64,000 nt of DNA. Source: Mogibacterium sp. (GTDB taxonomy: Bacteria; Bacillota; Clostridia; Peptostreptococcales; Anaerovoracaceae). The notes under the pieces are model-generated. The model worked only from the letters and a program-made list of their open reading frames with translations. It was not told where the DNA came from and made no database searches. A program made the position numbers and the translations under genes. Location: positions 86,917 through 150,916 of the forward strand of contig JAFWGQ010000010.1 of assembly GCA_017512365.1 (NCBI GenBank), written 5' to 3'. Positions 34,628 to 43,953 of this stretch are shown here, one piece after another (position 1 is the stretch's first letter; the number at the start of each line of letters is the position of its first letter).

Positions 34628-35644
34628 ATGAAAAGCGGAAAATTTCTTACACTCGGAATAGAGACCAGCTGTGATGAGACAGCAGCCTCCGTGGTCGCGG
34701 ACGGCCGCTTTGTGATGAGCAATGTCATAAGTTCGCAGATAGACATACATACCCGGTACGGAGGGGTCGTGCCCGAGATCGCTTCGCGCAAGCACCTTGA
34801 GCGCATGAACGACGTGCTGGACAGGGCGCTGGGCGATGCAGGCGTCAAAGCGCAGGATATAGATCTCATAGGCGTCACATACGGGCCGGGTCTCGTGGGA
34901 GCGCTGCTCATAGGAGTGGCGGCAGCCAAGGCAATGGCGTATGCCTGCGACATCCCGCTGATCGGGGTCAACCACATGCACGGGCACATAGCGGCCAATT
35001 ATCTCGAGCATCACGATCTTGAGCCGCCTTTCATGGCTCTTATCGTGTCGGGCGGCCATACCGAGATAGTGAACGTTCCCGGCTACAACAGATGCGAAAA
35101 GCTCGGCGGCACAAGAGACGATGCCGCGGGCGAGGCCTTCGACAAGGTCGCGAGGGTCATAGGTCTCGGATATCCGGGAGGCCCGAAGATCGACAAAGCC
35201 GCAAAGGAGGGCGATCCTGAAGCCATAGCCTTCAAGAGGGTGTACCTTGAACCGGGAAGCCTGGACTTCAGCTTTTCAGGTCTCAAGACCCAGGCCCTGA
35301 ACTACCTCAACAGCGAGAAGCAGGCGGGCAGGGAGATCGATGTGAACGATGTGGCCGCGAGCTTCCAGGAGGCGGTGGTCGAGGTCATAGCGGACAAGGC
35401 TGTCGACGCCGCCGTAAGGCACGGCCGGAAGCGCATAGTGATGGCCGGAGGAGTGGCGTCGAACTCGAGACTGAGATATCTCATGGAGACGAAGGCCGGC
35501 GCGAAGGGCATAGAAGTGCTCAAGCCGAGCCCTGTGCTCTGCACTGACAACGGCGCGATGATCGCATCGGCCGCATATTATGGATACAAAGCCGGCGGGC
35601 GGACGGGACTCGATCTCGACGCCGTGCCGGGACTGGAGTTCTGA
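34628..35644 (+). CDS. tsaD: tRNA N6-adenosine threonylcarbamoyltransferase TsaD
   Basis: This 338-residue Kae1/Qri7-family enzyme transfers the threonylcarbamoyl group to A37. It opens [16 protein letters not shown] (8-23), has metal-binding [10 protein letters not shown] (about 116-125) and [13 protein letters not shown] (about 162-174). The ATG at 34628 has no recognisable Shine-Dalgarno sequence (GATGACAAAACACA upstream), unlike almost every other gene here, perhaps because the adjacent element displaced it. Confidence 0.95.
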   Translation: MKSGKFLTLGIETSCDETAASVVADGRFVMSNVISSQIDIHTRYGGVVPEIASRKHLERMNDVLDRALGDAGVKAQDIDLIGVTYGPGLVGALLIGVAAAKAMAYACDIPLIGVNHMHGHIAANYLEHHDLEPPFMALIVSGGHTEIVNVPGYNRCEKLGGTRDDAAGEAFDKVARVIGLGYPGGPKIDKAAKEGDPEAIAFKRVYLEPGSLDFSFSGLKTQALNYLNSEKQAGREIDVNDVAASFQEAVVEVIADKAVDAAVRHGRKRIVMAGGVASNSRLRYLMETKAGAKGIEVLKPSPVLCTDNGAMIASAAYYGYKAGGRTGLDLDAVPGLEF

Positions 35645-35647
35645 CGG

Positions 35648-37588
35648 ATGGTCATAATATCAGGAAAGGACATAAGCAAATCGTACGGGACAGACATCAT
35701 TTTTGAAGATGTCTGTTTTGGCGTGGATGACGGCGACCGCATAGGCATAGTCGGAGCCAACGGGACGGGCAAGTCCACGCTCCTTTCCATCATCGCAGGG
35801 GATACGGAGCAGTCCTCCGGAGAGCTGTACATACGAAGCGACAGGAAGATCGGCTATCTGAGGCAGCAGAACCACTTCGAAGGCAGCGGAACGGTGGCTG
35901 AGGAAGCTGAGAAGACCTTCAGGCATTTTTACGCCATGGAAAAGAGGCTCGAAGAGCTTCAGCTGGCCATTTCGGACCACGAAAGCGAAAGCTTCGACAG
36001 GGATCTTGCCGAATATACCGCCCTCATGGAGGAATACGAGAGAAAGGGCGGCTATACCTACAGAAGCGAGCTGAGCGCCATGCTCACCCACATGGGCTTT
36101 ACTGAGGCTGACAGGAACAAAAGGACAGGTATGCTCTCGGGCGGTGAAAGGACAAGGCTCGCGCTGTCGTGCCTGCTCCTGAGCAAGCCGGACGTTCTGA
36201 TGATGGACGAGCCGACGAACCACCTCGACCTTCGCATGCTGGCTTGGCTCGAATCCTATCTCGAAGGATACAGGGGAACGCTCATAGTCGTTTCGCACGA
36301 CAGATACTTCCTCGACAAGATATGCAGCCGGATATTCGATCTTGGCAGCGGCACGCTGGAGGCCTACAGGGGCAATTATTCGGAGTTCCTCGTAAAGAGG
36401 GAGGAACGGTACGAGGTGATGCGCCGCGAATACGAAAAGCAGCAGGCCGAGATCGCGCGCCAGGAAGAGATCATACGGCGCTTCAAGCAGCACGGCACCG
36501 AGCATCTGACAAAGCGCGCCAGATCGCGGGAAAAGCGCCTGGCCATGATGGACGTCATTGAAAAGCCTGAGATAACCAGCGAAAAGATGAAGCTCAGCTT
36601 TGAAGCCGGCTTCAGGAGCGGAGGAGAGGTGCTGGAGGCGGAGGACCTCTGCAAGAGCTTCGGAGACAGGCTCCTCTTCGACAACGTAAAGCTGCTCATC
36701 CGAAAGGGCGAGCGGATCTGCATAATCGGAGACAACGGCATAGGCAAGACGACTCTGCTCAGGATACTCATGGGACTCGAAAAGCCCGATGAAGGCTATC
36801 TCAGACAGGGCTACAATGTCGACTTCGGCTACTACGACCAGGGACAGCTGCTGCTCGATGAGAACGAGACGGTGCTCGGCGAGATGAAGAACGCTTACCG
36901 CCTGTATACAGATACTGAGATGAGGTCGCTGCTCGGCCGCTTCCTCTTCACAGGAGACGATGTCTTCAAGCATGTAAGGGACCTTTCGGGAGGAGAGAAG
37001 GCAAAGCTGTCGCTGCTCAAGCTGATGCTCTCCGGAGCCAATACCCTCGTGCTGGATGAGCCGACGAACCATCTGGACATAGAATCCAGGGAGGTAGTCG
37101 AGGACGCTCTTATGGAATTCGAGGGGACCCTCATCATAGTCTCGCACGACAGGTATCTGCTGAACCTCATCCCGGACCGCATACTCGAGCTTACAGAGCA
37201 CGGACTGGCCGAGTACAGAGGAAAGTTCGATTATTATCTCGAAAAGTCCGGCAAAATGACAGAGGGCGAAGAAAATAAGGCGCGGCCTGCCGGAGACGGA
37301 CCGGCGGACGAACTGAGGCAGACACAGGAACTTATAAGATCGTCCGAGGCCGAAAGAAAGGCAAAAAAGCAGCGCGAGGCCGAAGACAGAAAGAAGGCCA
37401 GAAGGTCTGAAAGCATAGAGGAGAGGATACACGAGCTGGAGGGCATGATCGCCGAAATACAGGATCAGATGGAGGATCCTGAGAAAGCATCGGACCCGGC
37501 ATGGATGAGCGAGAACGCGACCCTGATGGCAGCTCATGAAGAGGAGATATCCTCGCTCTATGACGAATGGATGGAGCTGCAGGAATGA
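35648..37588 (+). CDS. ABC-F family ATPase
   Basis: This 646-residue soluble protein has two ABC domains and no membrane segments. The first has Walker A GANGTGKST (about 36-44) and signature LSGGERTR; the second has GDNGIGKTT (about 360-368) and LSGGEKAK. Both Walker B regions read DEPTNHLD. A helical linker sits between the domains and a charged coiled coil fills the last 100 residues. ABC-F proteins act on stalled or antibiotic-blocked ribosomes; the subtype (YdiF/Uup-like rather than a resistance protein) is likely but uncertain. It begins 3 bp after tsaD. Confidence 0.9.
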   Translation: MVIISGKDISKSYGTDIIFEDVCFGVDDGDRIGIVGANGTGKSTLLSIIAGDTEQSSGELYIRSDRKIGYLRQQNHFEGSGTVAEEAEKTFRHFYAMEKRLEELQLAISDHESESFDRDLAEYTALMEEYERKGGYTYRSELSAMLTHMGFTEADRNKRTGMLSGGERTRLALSCLLLSKPDVLMMDEPTNHLDLRMLAWLESYLEGYRGTLIVVSHDRYFLDKICSRIFDLGSGTLEAYRGNYSEFLVKREERYEVMRREYEKQQAEIARQEEIIRRFKQHGTEHLTKRARSREKRLAMMDVIEKPEITSEKMKLSFEAGFRSGGEVLEAEDLCKSFGDRLLFDNVKLLIRKGERICIIGDNGIGKTTLLRILMGLEKPDEGYLRQGYNVDFGYYDQGQLLLDENETVLGEMKNAYRLYTDTEMRSLLGRFLFTGDDVFKHVRDLSGGEKAKLSLLKLMLSGANTLVLDEPTNHLDIESREVVEDALMEFEGTLIIVSHDRYLLNLIPDRILELTEHGLAEYRGKFDYYLEKSGKMTEGEENKARPAGDGPADELRQTQELIRSSEAERKAKKQREAEDRKKARRSESIEERIHELEGMIAEIQDQMEDPEKASDPAWMSENATLMAAHEEEISSLYDEWMELQE

Positions 37589-37633
37589 TTGTGAAAAACT
37601 TCAACAATTTCGTTAAAAATCCTACAGCTTCTG

Positions 37634-37662
37634 TTGAAATAGCCATGCGCAGATAATATAAT
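37634..37662 (+). promoter_or_regulatory. Sigma-A type promoter of acpP-rex
   Basis: TTGAAA (37634-37639) and a perfect TATAAT (37657-37662) are separated by 17 bp and lie 44 bp before the acyl carrier protein gene. Confidence 0.82.
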
Positions 37663-37706
37663 CATAAATGTATTGAATAAAGGCTAAGAGAAAAGGAGAA
37701 ACGAAA

Positions 37707-37934
37707 ATGGTATTTGAAAAGATAAAGGCTCTTATCGCAGAACAGCTGGATGTCGATGCTTCGACGATCACCATGGAGACTGATTTCATGAAGGACCTCG
37801 AGGCAGACTCGCTTGACGCGGTAGAGATCATCCTCGGCGTAGAGGACGAATACGGCATCGAAATCCCTGATGAAGTCGCAGAGAACTTCACAAAGGTCGG
37901 CGACATCGTCAAGTATGTAGAGGAGAACAAGTAA
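37707..37934 (+). CDS. acpP: Acyl carrier protein
   Basis: A 75-residue acidic four-helix protein with the phosphopantetheine attachment motif EADSLDAVEII (Ser37 region). It carries growing acyl chains in fatty acid synthesis. AAAAGGAG precedes the ATG. No other fatty-acid genes adjoin it; rex follows after 15 bp, so acpP and the redox regulator appear to share a transcript. Confidence 0.95.
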   Translation: MVFEKIKALIAEQLDVDASTITMETDFMKDLEADSLDAVEIILGVEDEYGIEIPDEVAENFTKVGDIVKYVEENK

Positions 37935-37949
37935 GCGGGGGAGACATAA

Positions 37950-38594
37950 ATGGGCAAGACGAAAGTATCAAATGCGATCATTCGAAGACTGCCTCGCTAC
38001 AGAAGATATCTGGGATATCTCCAGACAAAAGGTATCAAAAAAATCTCGTCGAACGAACTCAGCGAGATGATCGGCTATACCGCATCGCAGATCAGACAGG
38101 ATCTGAACACTTTCGGAGAGTTCGGACAGCAGGGCTACGGCTATGAGGTCGACAAGCTCTACAGGGAGATCAACAAGATCCTCGGTCTTGACAGGGAATA
38201 CAGGACAGTCGTCGTCGGAGTCGGAAACCTCGGACAGGCGATCACGAACTACACCTATTACTACAAGATAGGCTTCAATATCATGGGCCTCTTCGACGTG
38301 AATCCGAGGGTCATCGGCAATGTCATCAACGATGTGGAAGTCCTTGACAGCGCTGACCTTGAAGACTATGTCAGAAGGGAAGGAATCGACATAGGCATAA
38401 TATGCGTCAACAGGGAGAACGCCCAGCAGGTGGCCGATTCACTCGTTGACGGAGGAGTAAAGGGGATATGGAACTTCGCTCCTATCGATCTGGTCGTTCC
38501 CGAAGATGTCGCGCTGGAGTCAGTGCACCTTTCCGACAGTCTGCACGCTCTGTCATTCATGATCAAGAGCAAGGAAGAGGAAGGCAGGGACTAG
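37950..38594 (+). CDS. rex: Redox-sensing transcriptional repressor Rex
   Basis: A 214-residue repressor with an N-terminal winged helix (VSNAIIRRLPRYRRYL..., recognition helix TASQIRQDLNTFGEFGQQGYGY) and a Rossmann domain with VGVGNLGQAI (about 90-99). Rex senses the NADH/NAD+ ratio and represses fermentation and respiratory genes when NAD+ is high. No clear Rex operator was found in the immediate neighbourhood. Confidence 0.96.
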   Translation: MGKTKVSNAIIRRLPRYRRYLGYLQTKGIKKISSNELSEMIGYTASQIRQDLNTFGEFGQQGYGYEVDKLYREINKILGLDREYRTVVVGVGNLGQAITNYTYYYKIGFNIMGLFDVNPRVIGNVINDVEVLDSADLEDYVRREGIDIGIICVNRENAQQVADSLVDGGVKGIWNFAPIDLVVPEDVALESVHLSDSLHALSFMIKSKEEEGRD

Positions 38595-38618
38595 CGCCGG
38601 GCAAAATGAAAGCAAAAT

Positions 38619-38648
38619 AAAATCCCGTAGCCTCTGCTACGGGATTTT
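38619..38648. terminator. Bidirectional terminator between rex and the ferredoxin gene
   Basis: A 13-bp perfect stem (AAAATCCCGTAGC-CTCT-GCTACGGGATTTT) has T-runs on both strands. It serves the convergent rex and ferredoxin genes. Confidence 0.93.
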
Positions 38649-38666
38649 GATAATCTGTGTGTCAGA

Positions 38667-38834
38667 CTATGCCTCAGCAGGCGCACCTACAGGGCAGTTG
38701 GCAGCACATGCTCCGCAGTCGATGCACTTGCTCTCATCGACAACGTAAGGTGTACCCTCAGCGATCGCCTCGGCAGGGCAGTTATCCTTGCAGACGCCGC
38801 AGGCAATGCACTCATCAGAGATCTTATATGCCAT
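38667..38834 (-). CDS. 2[4Fe-4S] ferredoxin
   Basis: This 55-residue clostridial-type ferredoxin has two complete cluster motifs, CIACGVCKDNCP and CIDCGACAANCP. It is probably a main electron carrier for the 2-oxoacid oxidoreductase and other anaerobic enzymes. The ATG at 38834 has a strong AGAAGGAGG before it; an upstream in-frame start at 38933 is not needed. It is monocistronic and divergent from the P-loop/Asp23 gene. Confidence 0.96.
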   Translation of the reverse strand: MAYKISDECIACGVCKDNCPAEAIAEGTPYVVDESKCIDCGACAANCPVGAPAEA

Positions 38835-38917
38835 AGTGTTACCTCCTTCTTTAAGATAATATCTACAAGCGAAGTATAACACCGGCAAAGCCAAAAAGTA
38901 AATAATAATAAAAAAAT

Positions 38918-39793
38918 ATGAAAGTCGCGTCATTTACGGGAAAAAGCGGAACGGGAAAAAGCTTCCAGGCAACTGCGCTCGCGCAGAGCCGCGGTTTTGA
39001 TGCCATAATCGATGACGGCCTGCTCATATACAAGGGCCGGATAGTCGCCGGCTCATCGGCCAAGAAATGCGCATCGAAGGCAGCTGCGATGAGGACGGCT
39101 CTATTCAATTACGAAGACCACAGGGAGGCCGTAAAGGAAGCCCTGCGGCAGTACGAGCCTGATGCCCTGATGATCATCGGCACCTCCGACCGCATGACGG
39201 ACATAGTCGCGGAACAGCTGGAAATAGGACCGATAGAGGAGCGCATATATATAGAGGATGTGACGACCGAAGAGGAAAGGGCGACAGCAAGACATTACCG
39301 CCTGGACGAGGGCGAGCATGTAATACCGGCGCCGGTAGGGCAGCTCAGGCGGGATTTCGCCGGATACTTCATGGACCCTATCAAGCATTTCATCGACAGG
39401 GCCAGGGGCAACGCGGTGCAGCCCGGAGCCAGAAGGGAGGAGGCTGACGGCCCTGACGACAGGACGGTGGTGAGACCTACCTTCAGCTATTCGGGCAGCT
39501 TCACCATAAGCGAGCAGGTGATAAGGGACATCATCAGGATAGCGGCCGAAAAATACGAATCGCACCTCGCCGTCGTGGACAGGATGAACAACGGCAAGCA
39601 GACAAACATGTCCGTGACCATAGACGTCATGGCCATCAGAGATCCGGACTCCATCGACATGTGCATAGCGCTGCAGGAGGACGTGTTCAAAGCGCTTGCC
39701 GAGATGACGGCGTTCACGATAGAAAGCGTCAACGTAAGGATAAGAGACATAGTAAGGGATGCCGAAGAGATGCATTCCAGAAGGCTGCATTAA
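38918..39793 (+). CDS. P-loop NTPase fused to an Asp23/Gls24-like domain
   Basis: This 291-residue protein has a Walker A-like TGKSGTGKSFQATALA (7-22) and an N-terminal domain of about 165 residues. A linker (about 165-188) leads to a C-terminal Asp23/Gls24 (DUF322)-like domain with ISEQVIRDIIRIAAEKYESHLAVVD (about 196-220) and a final VNVRIRDIV strand. Asp23 proteins are envelope-stress and membrane-scaffold factors without a known enzyme activity. The combination is unfamiliar to me. No ribosome binding site is obvious before the ATG, but the frame begins right at the P-loop domain. The glycosylase gene follows with no gap. Confidence 0.7.
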   Translation: MKVASFTGKSGTGKSFQATALAQSRGFDAIIDDGLLIYKGRIVAGSSAKKCASKAAAMRTALFNYEDHREAVKEALRQYEPDALMIIGTSDRMTDIVAEQLEIGPIEERIYIEDVTTEEERATARHYRLDEGEHVIPAPVGQLRRDFAGYFMDPIKHFIDRARGNAVQPGARREEADGPDDRTVVRPTFSYSGSFTISEQVIRDIIRIAAEKYESHLAVVDRMNNGKQTNMSVTIDVMAIRDPDSIDMCIALQEDVFKALAEMTAFTIESVNVRIRDIVRDAEEMHSRRLH

Positions 39794-40630
39794 GTGAAGA
39801 AAACAAAGCTCATAAGAATAAACGATGTAAAGGATCTTGACCTCACTCACACCTTCGAGTGCGGTCAATGTTTCAGATGGGTCCCTGCCGGGAACGGAGC
39901 CTACGCCGGGGCGGCAGGTGACAAAGCGGCGCTGATCAGCCTCGAAGACGGGACCCTCACGATCATGGCGACCGGAGGCGATGAAGAGTTCTGGCGGAAC
40001 TACTTCGACCTTGACACCGACTACGGGGAGATCAAGGCTGCGCTGGCTGCGGGAGAGCCGCGCATCGCGGAGGCTTGCAGATACGGCAGCGGGATCAGGA
40101 TACTGAACCAGGATCCCTTCGAGACCATCATTTCGTTCATAATATCCCAGAACAACAATATCCCGAGGATAAGAAAGAATATCGAGTCCCTGTGCAGGAA
40201 GTACGGAAGCCCCGTAGAGGGGAGCGAAGAGCTGAGCCGTGACGGCGGGACCGTTTATTCATTCCCGGCCCCCCGGGCCCTCGCGGAAGCGGAGGTATCG
40301 GATCTTGCAGATCTGAAGCTCGGATACAGGAGCGGATACATAAAGGCGAGCGCGGAGCAGTATCTCAGAGAAGGATGTCCTGACTGCAGGGAAGAGCTTC
40401 TTGGCTTTCACGGCATAGGCCCCAAGGTCGCGAACTGCATCATGCTCTTCGGCCTCAGGGATACGGCTGCCTTCCCGGTGGACACATGGGTAAAGCATAT
40501 AATGAACGACATGTACGGCTTCGGCATGAACGATGTCAGGGGCATGCAGGCCTTTGCGGCGGAGAAGTTCGGCCCGCTTGCGGGCTACGCCCAGCAGTAT
40601 CTTTTCTACTATTACAGAGACCGTAAATGA
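39794..40630 (+). CDS. ogg: 8-oxoguanine DNA glycosylase/AP lyase (OGG1 type)
   Basis: The 278-residue protein removes oxidised guanine from DNA. The N-terminal OGG_N-like domain has LTHTFECGQCFRW (about 16-28). The helix-hairpin-helix/GPD region reads FHGIGPKVANCIMLFGL with the catalytic lysine, followed by FPVDTWVKH with the conserved aspartate. It starts with GTG directly after the preceding stop, so translation is probably coupled. Its stop lies inside the palindromic repeat at 40625-40661. Confidence 0.9.
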   Translation: MKKTKLIRINDVKDLDLTHTFECGQCFRWVPAGNGAYAGAAGDKAALISLEDGTLTIMATGGDEEFWRNYFDLDTDYGEIKAALAAGEPRIAEACRYGSGIRILNQDPFETIISFIISQNNNIPRIRKNIESLCRKYGSPVEGSEELSRDGGTVYSFPAPRALAEAEVSDLADLKLGYRSGYIKASAEQYLREGCPDCREELLGFHGIGPKVANCIMLFGLRDTAAFPVDTWVKHIMNDMYGFGMNDVRGMQAFAAEKFGPLAGYAQQYLFYYYRDRK

Positions 40631-40661
40631 GTCACGGAGTACCGTCCCTTCTGACTCATTT
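40625..40661. repeat. Second copy of the dispersed palindromic repeat
   Basis: Arms AAATGAGTCA and TGACTCATTT (10 bp, perfect) flank a core with ACCGTCCCTT, the same core as at 13614-13668. It overlaps the end of the glycosylase gene and supplies its stop codon. Confidence 0.75.
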
Positions 40662-40689
40662 AATATGGAGAAAAGTTCACGTTAAAGTG

Positions 40690-40718
40690 TTGACACACTC
40701 ATTAAGTGCGAGTACAAT
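40690..40718 (+). promoter_or_regulatory. Sigma-A promoter of groESL
   Basis: TTGACA (40690-40695), a 17-bp spacer and TACAAT (40713-40718). The CIRCE operator lies 12 bp downstream. Confidence 0.9.
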
Positions 40719-40730
40719 AGGTTTTGGTGA

Positions 40731-40757
40731 TTGGCACTCATAAACGAAGAGTGCTAA
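40731..40757. promoter_or_regulatory. CIRCE operator (HrcA binding site)
   Basis: TTGGCACTC-N9-GAGTGCTAA matches the CIRCE consensus with one mismatch in the left arm. HrcA, not in this window, represses chaperone genes here until heat or unfolded protein titrates GroEL. Confidence 0.95.
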
Positions 40758-40785
40758 CAAATACAAACAGATCAGGAGGCAAGAA

Positions 40786-41067
40786 ATGAGTATTGGAATC
40801 AAACCGCTCGGCGCAAGAGTAGTTATCAAAAAGATGGAAGCCGAAGAGAAGACGGAAGCAGGGCTTCTGCTTTCCGGAAGCGCAAAGGAAAAGCCGCAGC
40901 AGGCTGAAGTGCTGGCTGTAGGCCCGGGCACCAAGGACGAGCCTATGGAGCTCAAGGCAGGCGATATCGTCGTGTTCAGCAGATACGGCGGGACCGAGCT
41001 CAAATACAAGGGCACGGAATATACTATCATCAATCAGAAAGACATCCTCGCCACTATCGAAAAGTAA
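40786..41067 (+). CDS. groES: Co-chaperonin GroES
   Basis: This 93-residue protein has the family opening GIKPLGARVVIKK, the mobile-loop region (about 17-32) and the SRYGGTELKYKG motif. Seven copies cap the GroEL ring. AGGAGG precedes the ATG, and groEL follows after 32 bp with its own AAAGGAGG site. Expression is controlled by the CIRCE element. Confidence 0.97.
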   Translation: MSIGIKPLGARVVIKKMEAEEKTEAGLLLSGSAKEKPQQAEVLAVGPGTKDEPMELKAGDIVVFSRYGGTELKYKGTEYTIINQKDILATIEK

Positions 41068-41084
41068 GCGGCGGGTGCAGATAA

Positions 41085-42722
<1,638 letters not shown>

Positions 42723-42749
42723 TACAGAGCCCTGCATAAAGACAAAACT

Positions 42750-42774
42750 GGCACCTCCCGCAGGTGCCTTTTTT
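42750..42774 (+). terminator. Rho-independent terminator of groESL
   Basis: GGCACCT-CCCGC-AGGTGCC followed by TTTTTT, 27 bp past the groEL stop. Confidence 0.93.
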
Positions 42775-42879
42775 GTGCTGCTTCGGGCGGTAAATGCCAA
42801 AACATTAGATTTGCACGCTTTTTTTCGTATAATCAGAGTAACAGATACAGGAGGAGTCCGGAAAGGGGTCCACAGACAG

Positions 42880-43953
42880 ATGGAATTTGATCTGCACGAA
42901 GTAAGATCGGAAATACTGGAAAAGTGTCCTGAATGGATCGATCTGATGAATGCTGTCGAATTCAGGAACAGTTCAGAAGCGGATCCGGCAGGATACAGCG
43001 GGAACAGGGTCCTGTACAACAGCTTCCGGATGCGGCATTTCAGCCGGGAGGCGCAGGAGTTCCTGATAGCCGGGCAGCTCATGCACATACAGCTCGCTCA
43101 CCAGCAGAGGGGAGTGAAAAAAGACCGCAGGCTCTGGGACGCCGCCTGCTCGGCTGTGGTCAGCGAGCTTCTCATCGGGAACGGATTTGAGCCGCCGGCA
43201 AATATCTTCCGCCATGAAGATGCAGACGGCATCAGCGCAGAGGAACTGTACGATATCCTCTGTGAAGAGGCCGTCGAGGACCCGCGGGAAGAGCCGGAGG
43301 AGAAGACCGAAGAAGCCGGAGAGGCGACGGAGCTTCCGGCACATCCTGATGATGACAGCGTGAAGAGACCGGGAGATCTTCAGGGCGCTCAGGTCCGCGA
43401 AATAGATGATCCGGGTCTTGCGCACGCCGTGGCGGGACTGTCGGATCTTCTGGAGCCGAGCCTGCAGATGGAATTCGACTGGTTCCCGGCGGACAGGATA
43501 AGGGACGGAATGCTGAAAGAACAGTTCAGGCCGTATCCTGTGCCGCACGCTGAGATACTCCTGGACACAAGCGCATCCATAGACACGGATCTGCTGAGGG
43601 CTTTTGTAAAAGGAGTCAGGGGCATTCTCAGGGAGGATGCTGTCGTAAAGGTCGGCTGCTTCGATACCGAGTTCTACGGATTCCAGGAGATACATTCAGA
43701 GAAGGACATATCGGAGCTCGAGATAAGAGGCTCAGGCGGAACGGATTTCGAGACTGCCGTAAAAGCCTTTACCGGCGATGCGGAGACAAAGATAATATTC
43801 ACCGACGGCTATGCTGATATGCCGTCCGCCAGGTGCGACGCCATCTGGCTGGTATACAGCGATACAGAGGTGGATCCGCCGGGAGGGCATGTCATATACG
43901 TTAAAAAACCTGAGGAGATAAACAATAATGAAATCGATTTTCTTATCACATGA
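42880..43953 (+). CDS. VWA-like protein with degenerate metallopeptidase-type N-terminus (DUF2201 type)
   Basis: The protein has 357 residues. The N-terminal part resembles the DUF2201 putative metallopeptidase domain, but where HExxH would be expected the sequence reads LMHIQLAHQQR, so a zinc site is probably lost. A Glu/Pro-rich linker (about 125-165) follows. The C-terminal VWA-like domain has the MIDAS motif DTSAS (about 228-232) and GGTDFETAVKAF. It overlaps the AAA ATPase gene by 26 bp. Such VWA partners usually receive or present substrates for MoxR-type ATPases. The ATG at 42880 was chosen because the AAAGGGG site lies upstream and the preceding sequence is the groEL terminator. Confidence 0.75.
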   Translation: MEFDLHEVRSEILEKCPEWIDLMNAVEFRNSSEADPAGYSGNRVLYNSFRMRHFSREAQEFLIAGQLMHIQLAHQQRGVKKDRRLWDAACSAVVSELLIGNGFEPPANIFRHEDADGISAEELYDILCEEAVEDPREEPEEKTEEAGEATELPAHPDDDSVKRPGDLQGAQVREIDDPGLAHAVAGLSDLLEPSLQMEFDWFPADRIRDGMLKEQFRPYPVPHAEILLDTSASIDTDLLRAFVKGVRGILREDAVVKVGCFDTEFYGFQEIHSEKDISELEIRGSGGTDFETAVKAFTGDAETKIIFTDGYADMPSARCDAIWLVYSDTEVDPPGGHVIYVKKPEEINNNEIDFLIT

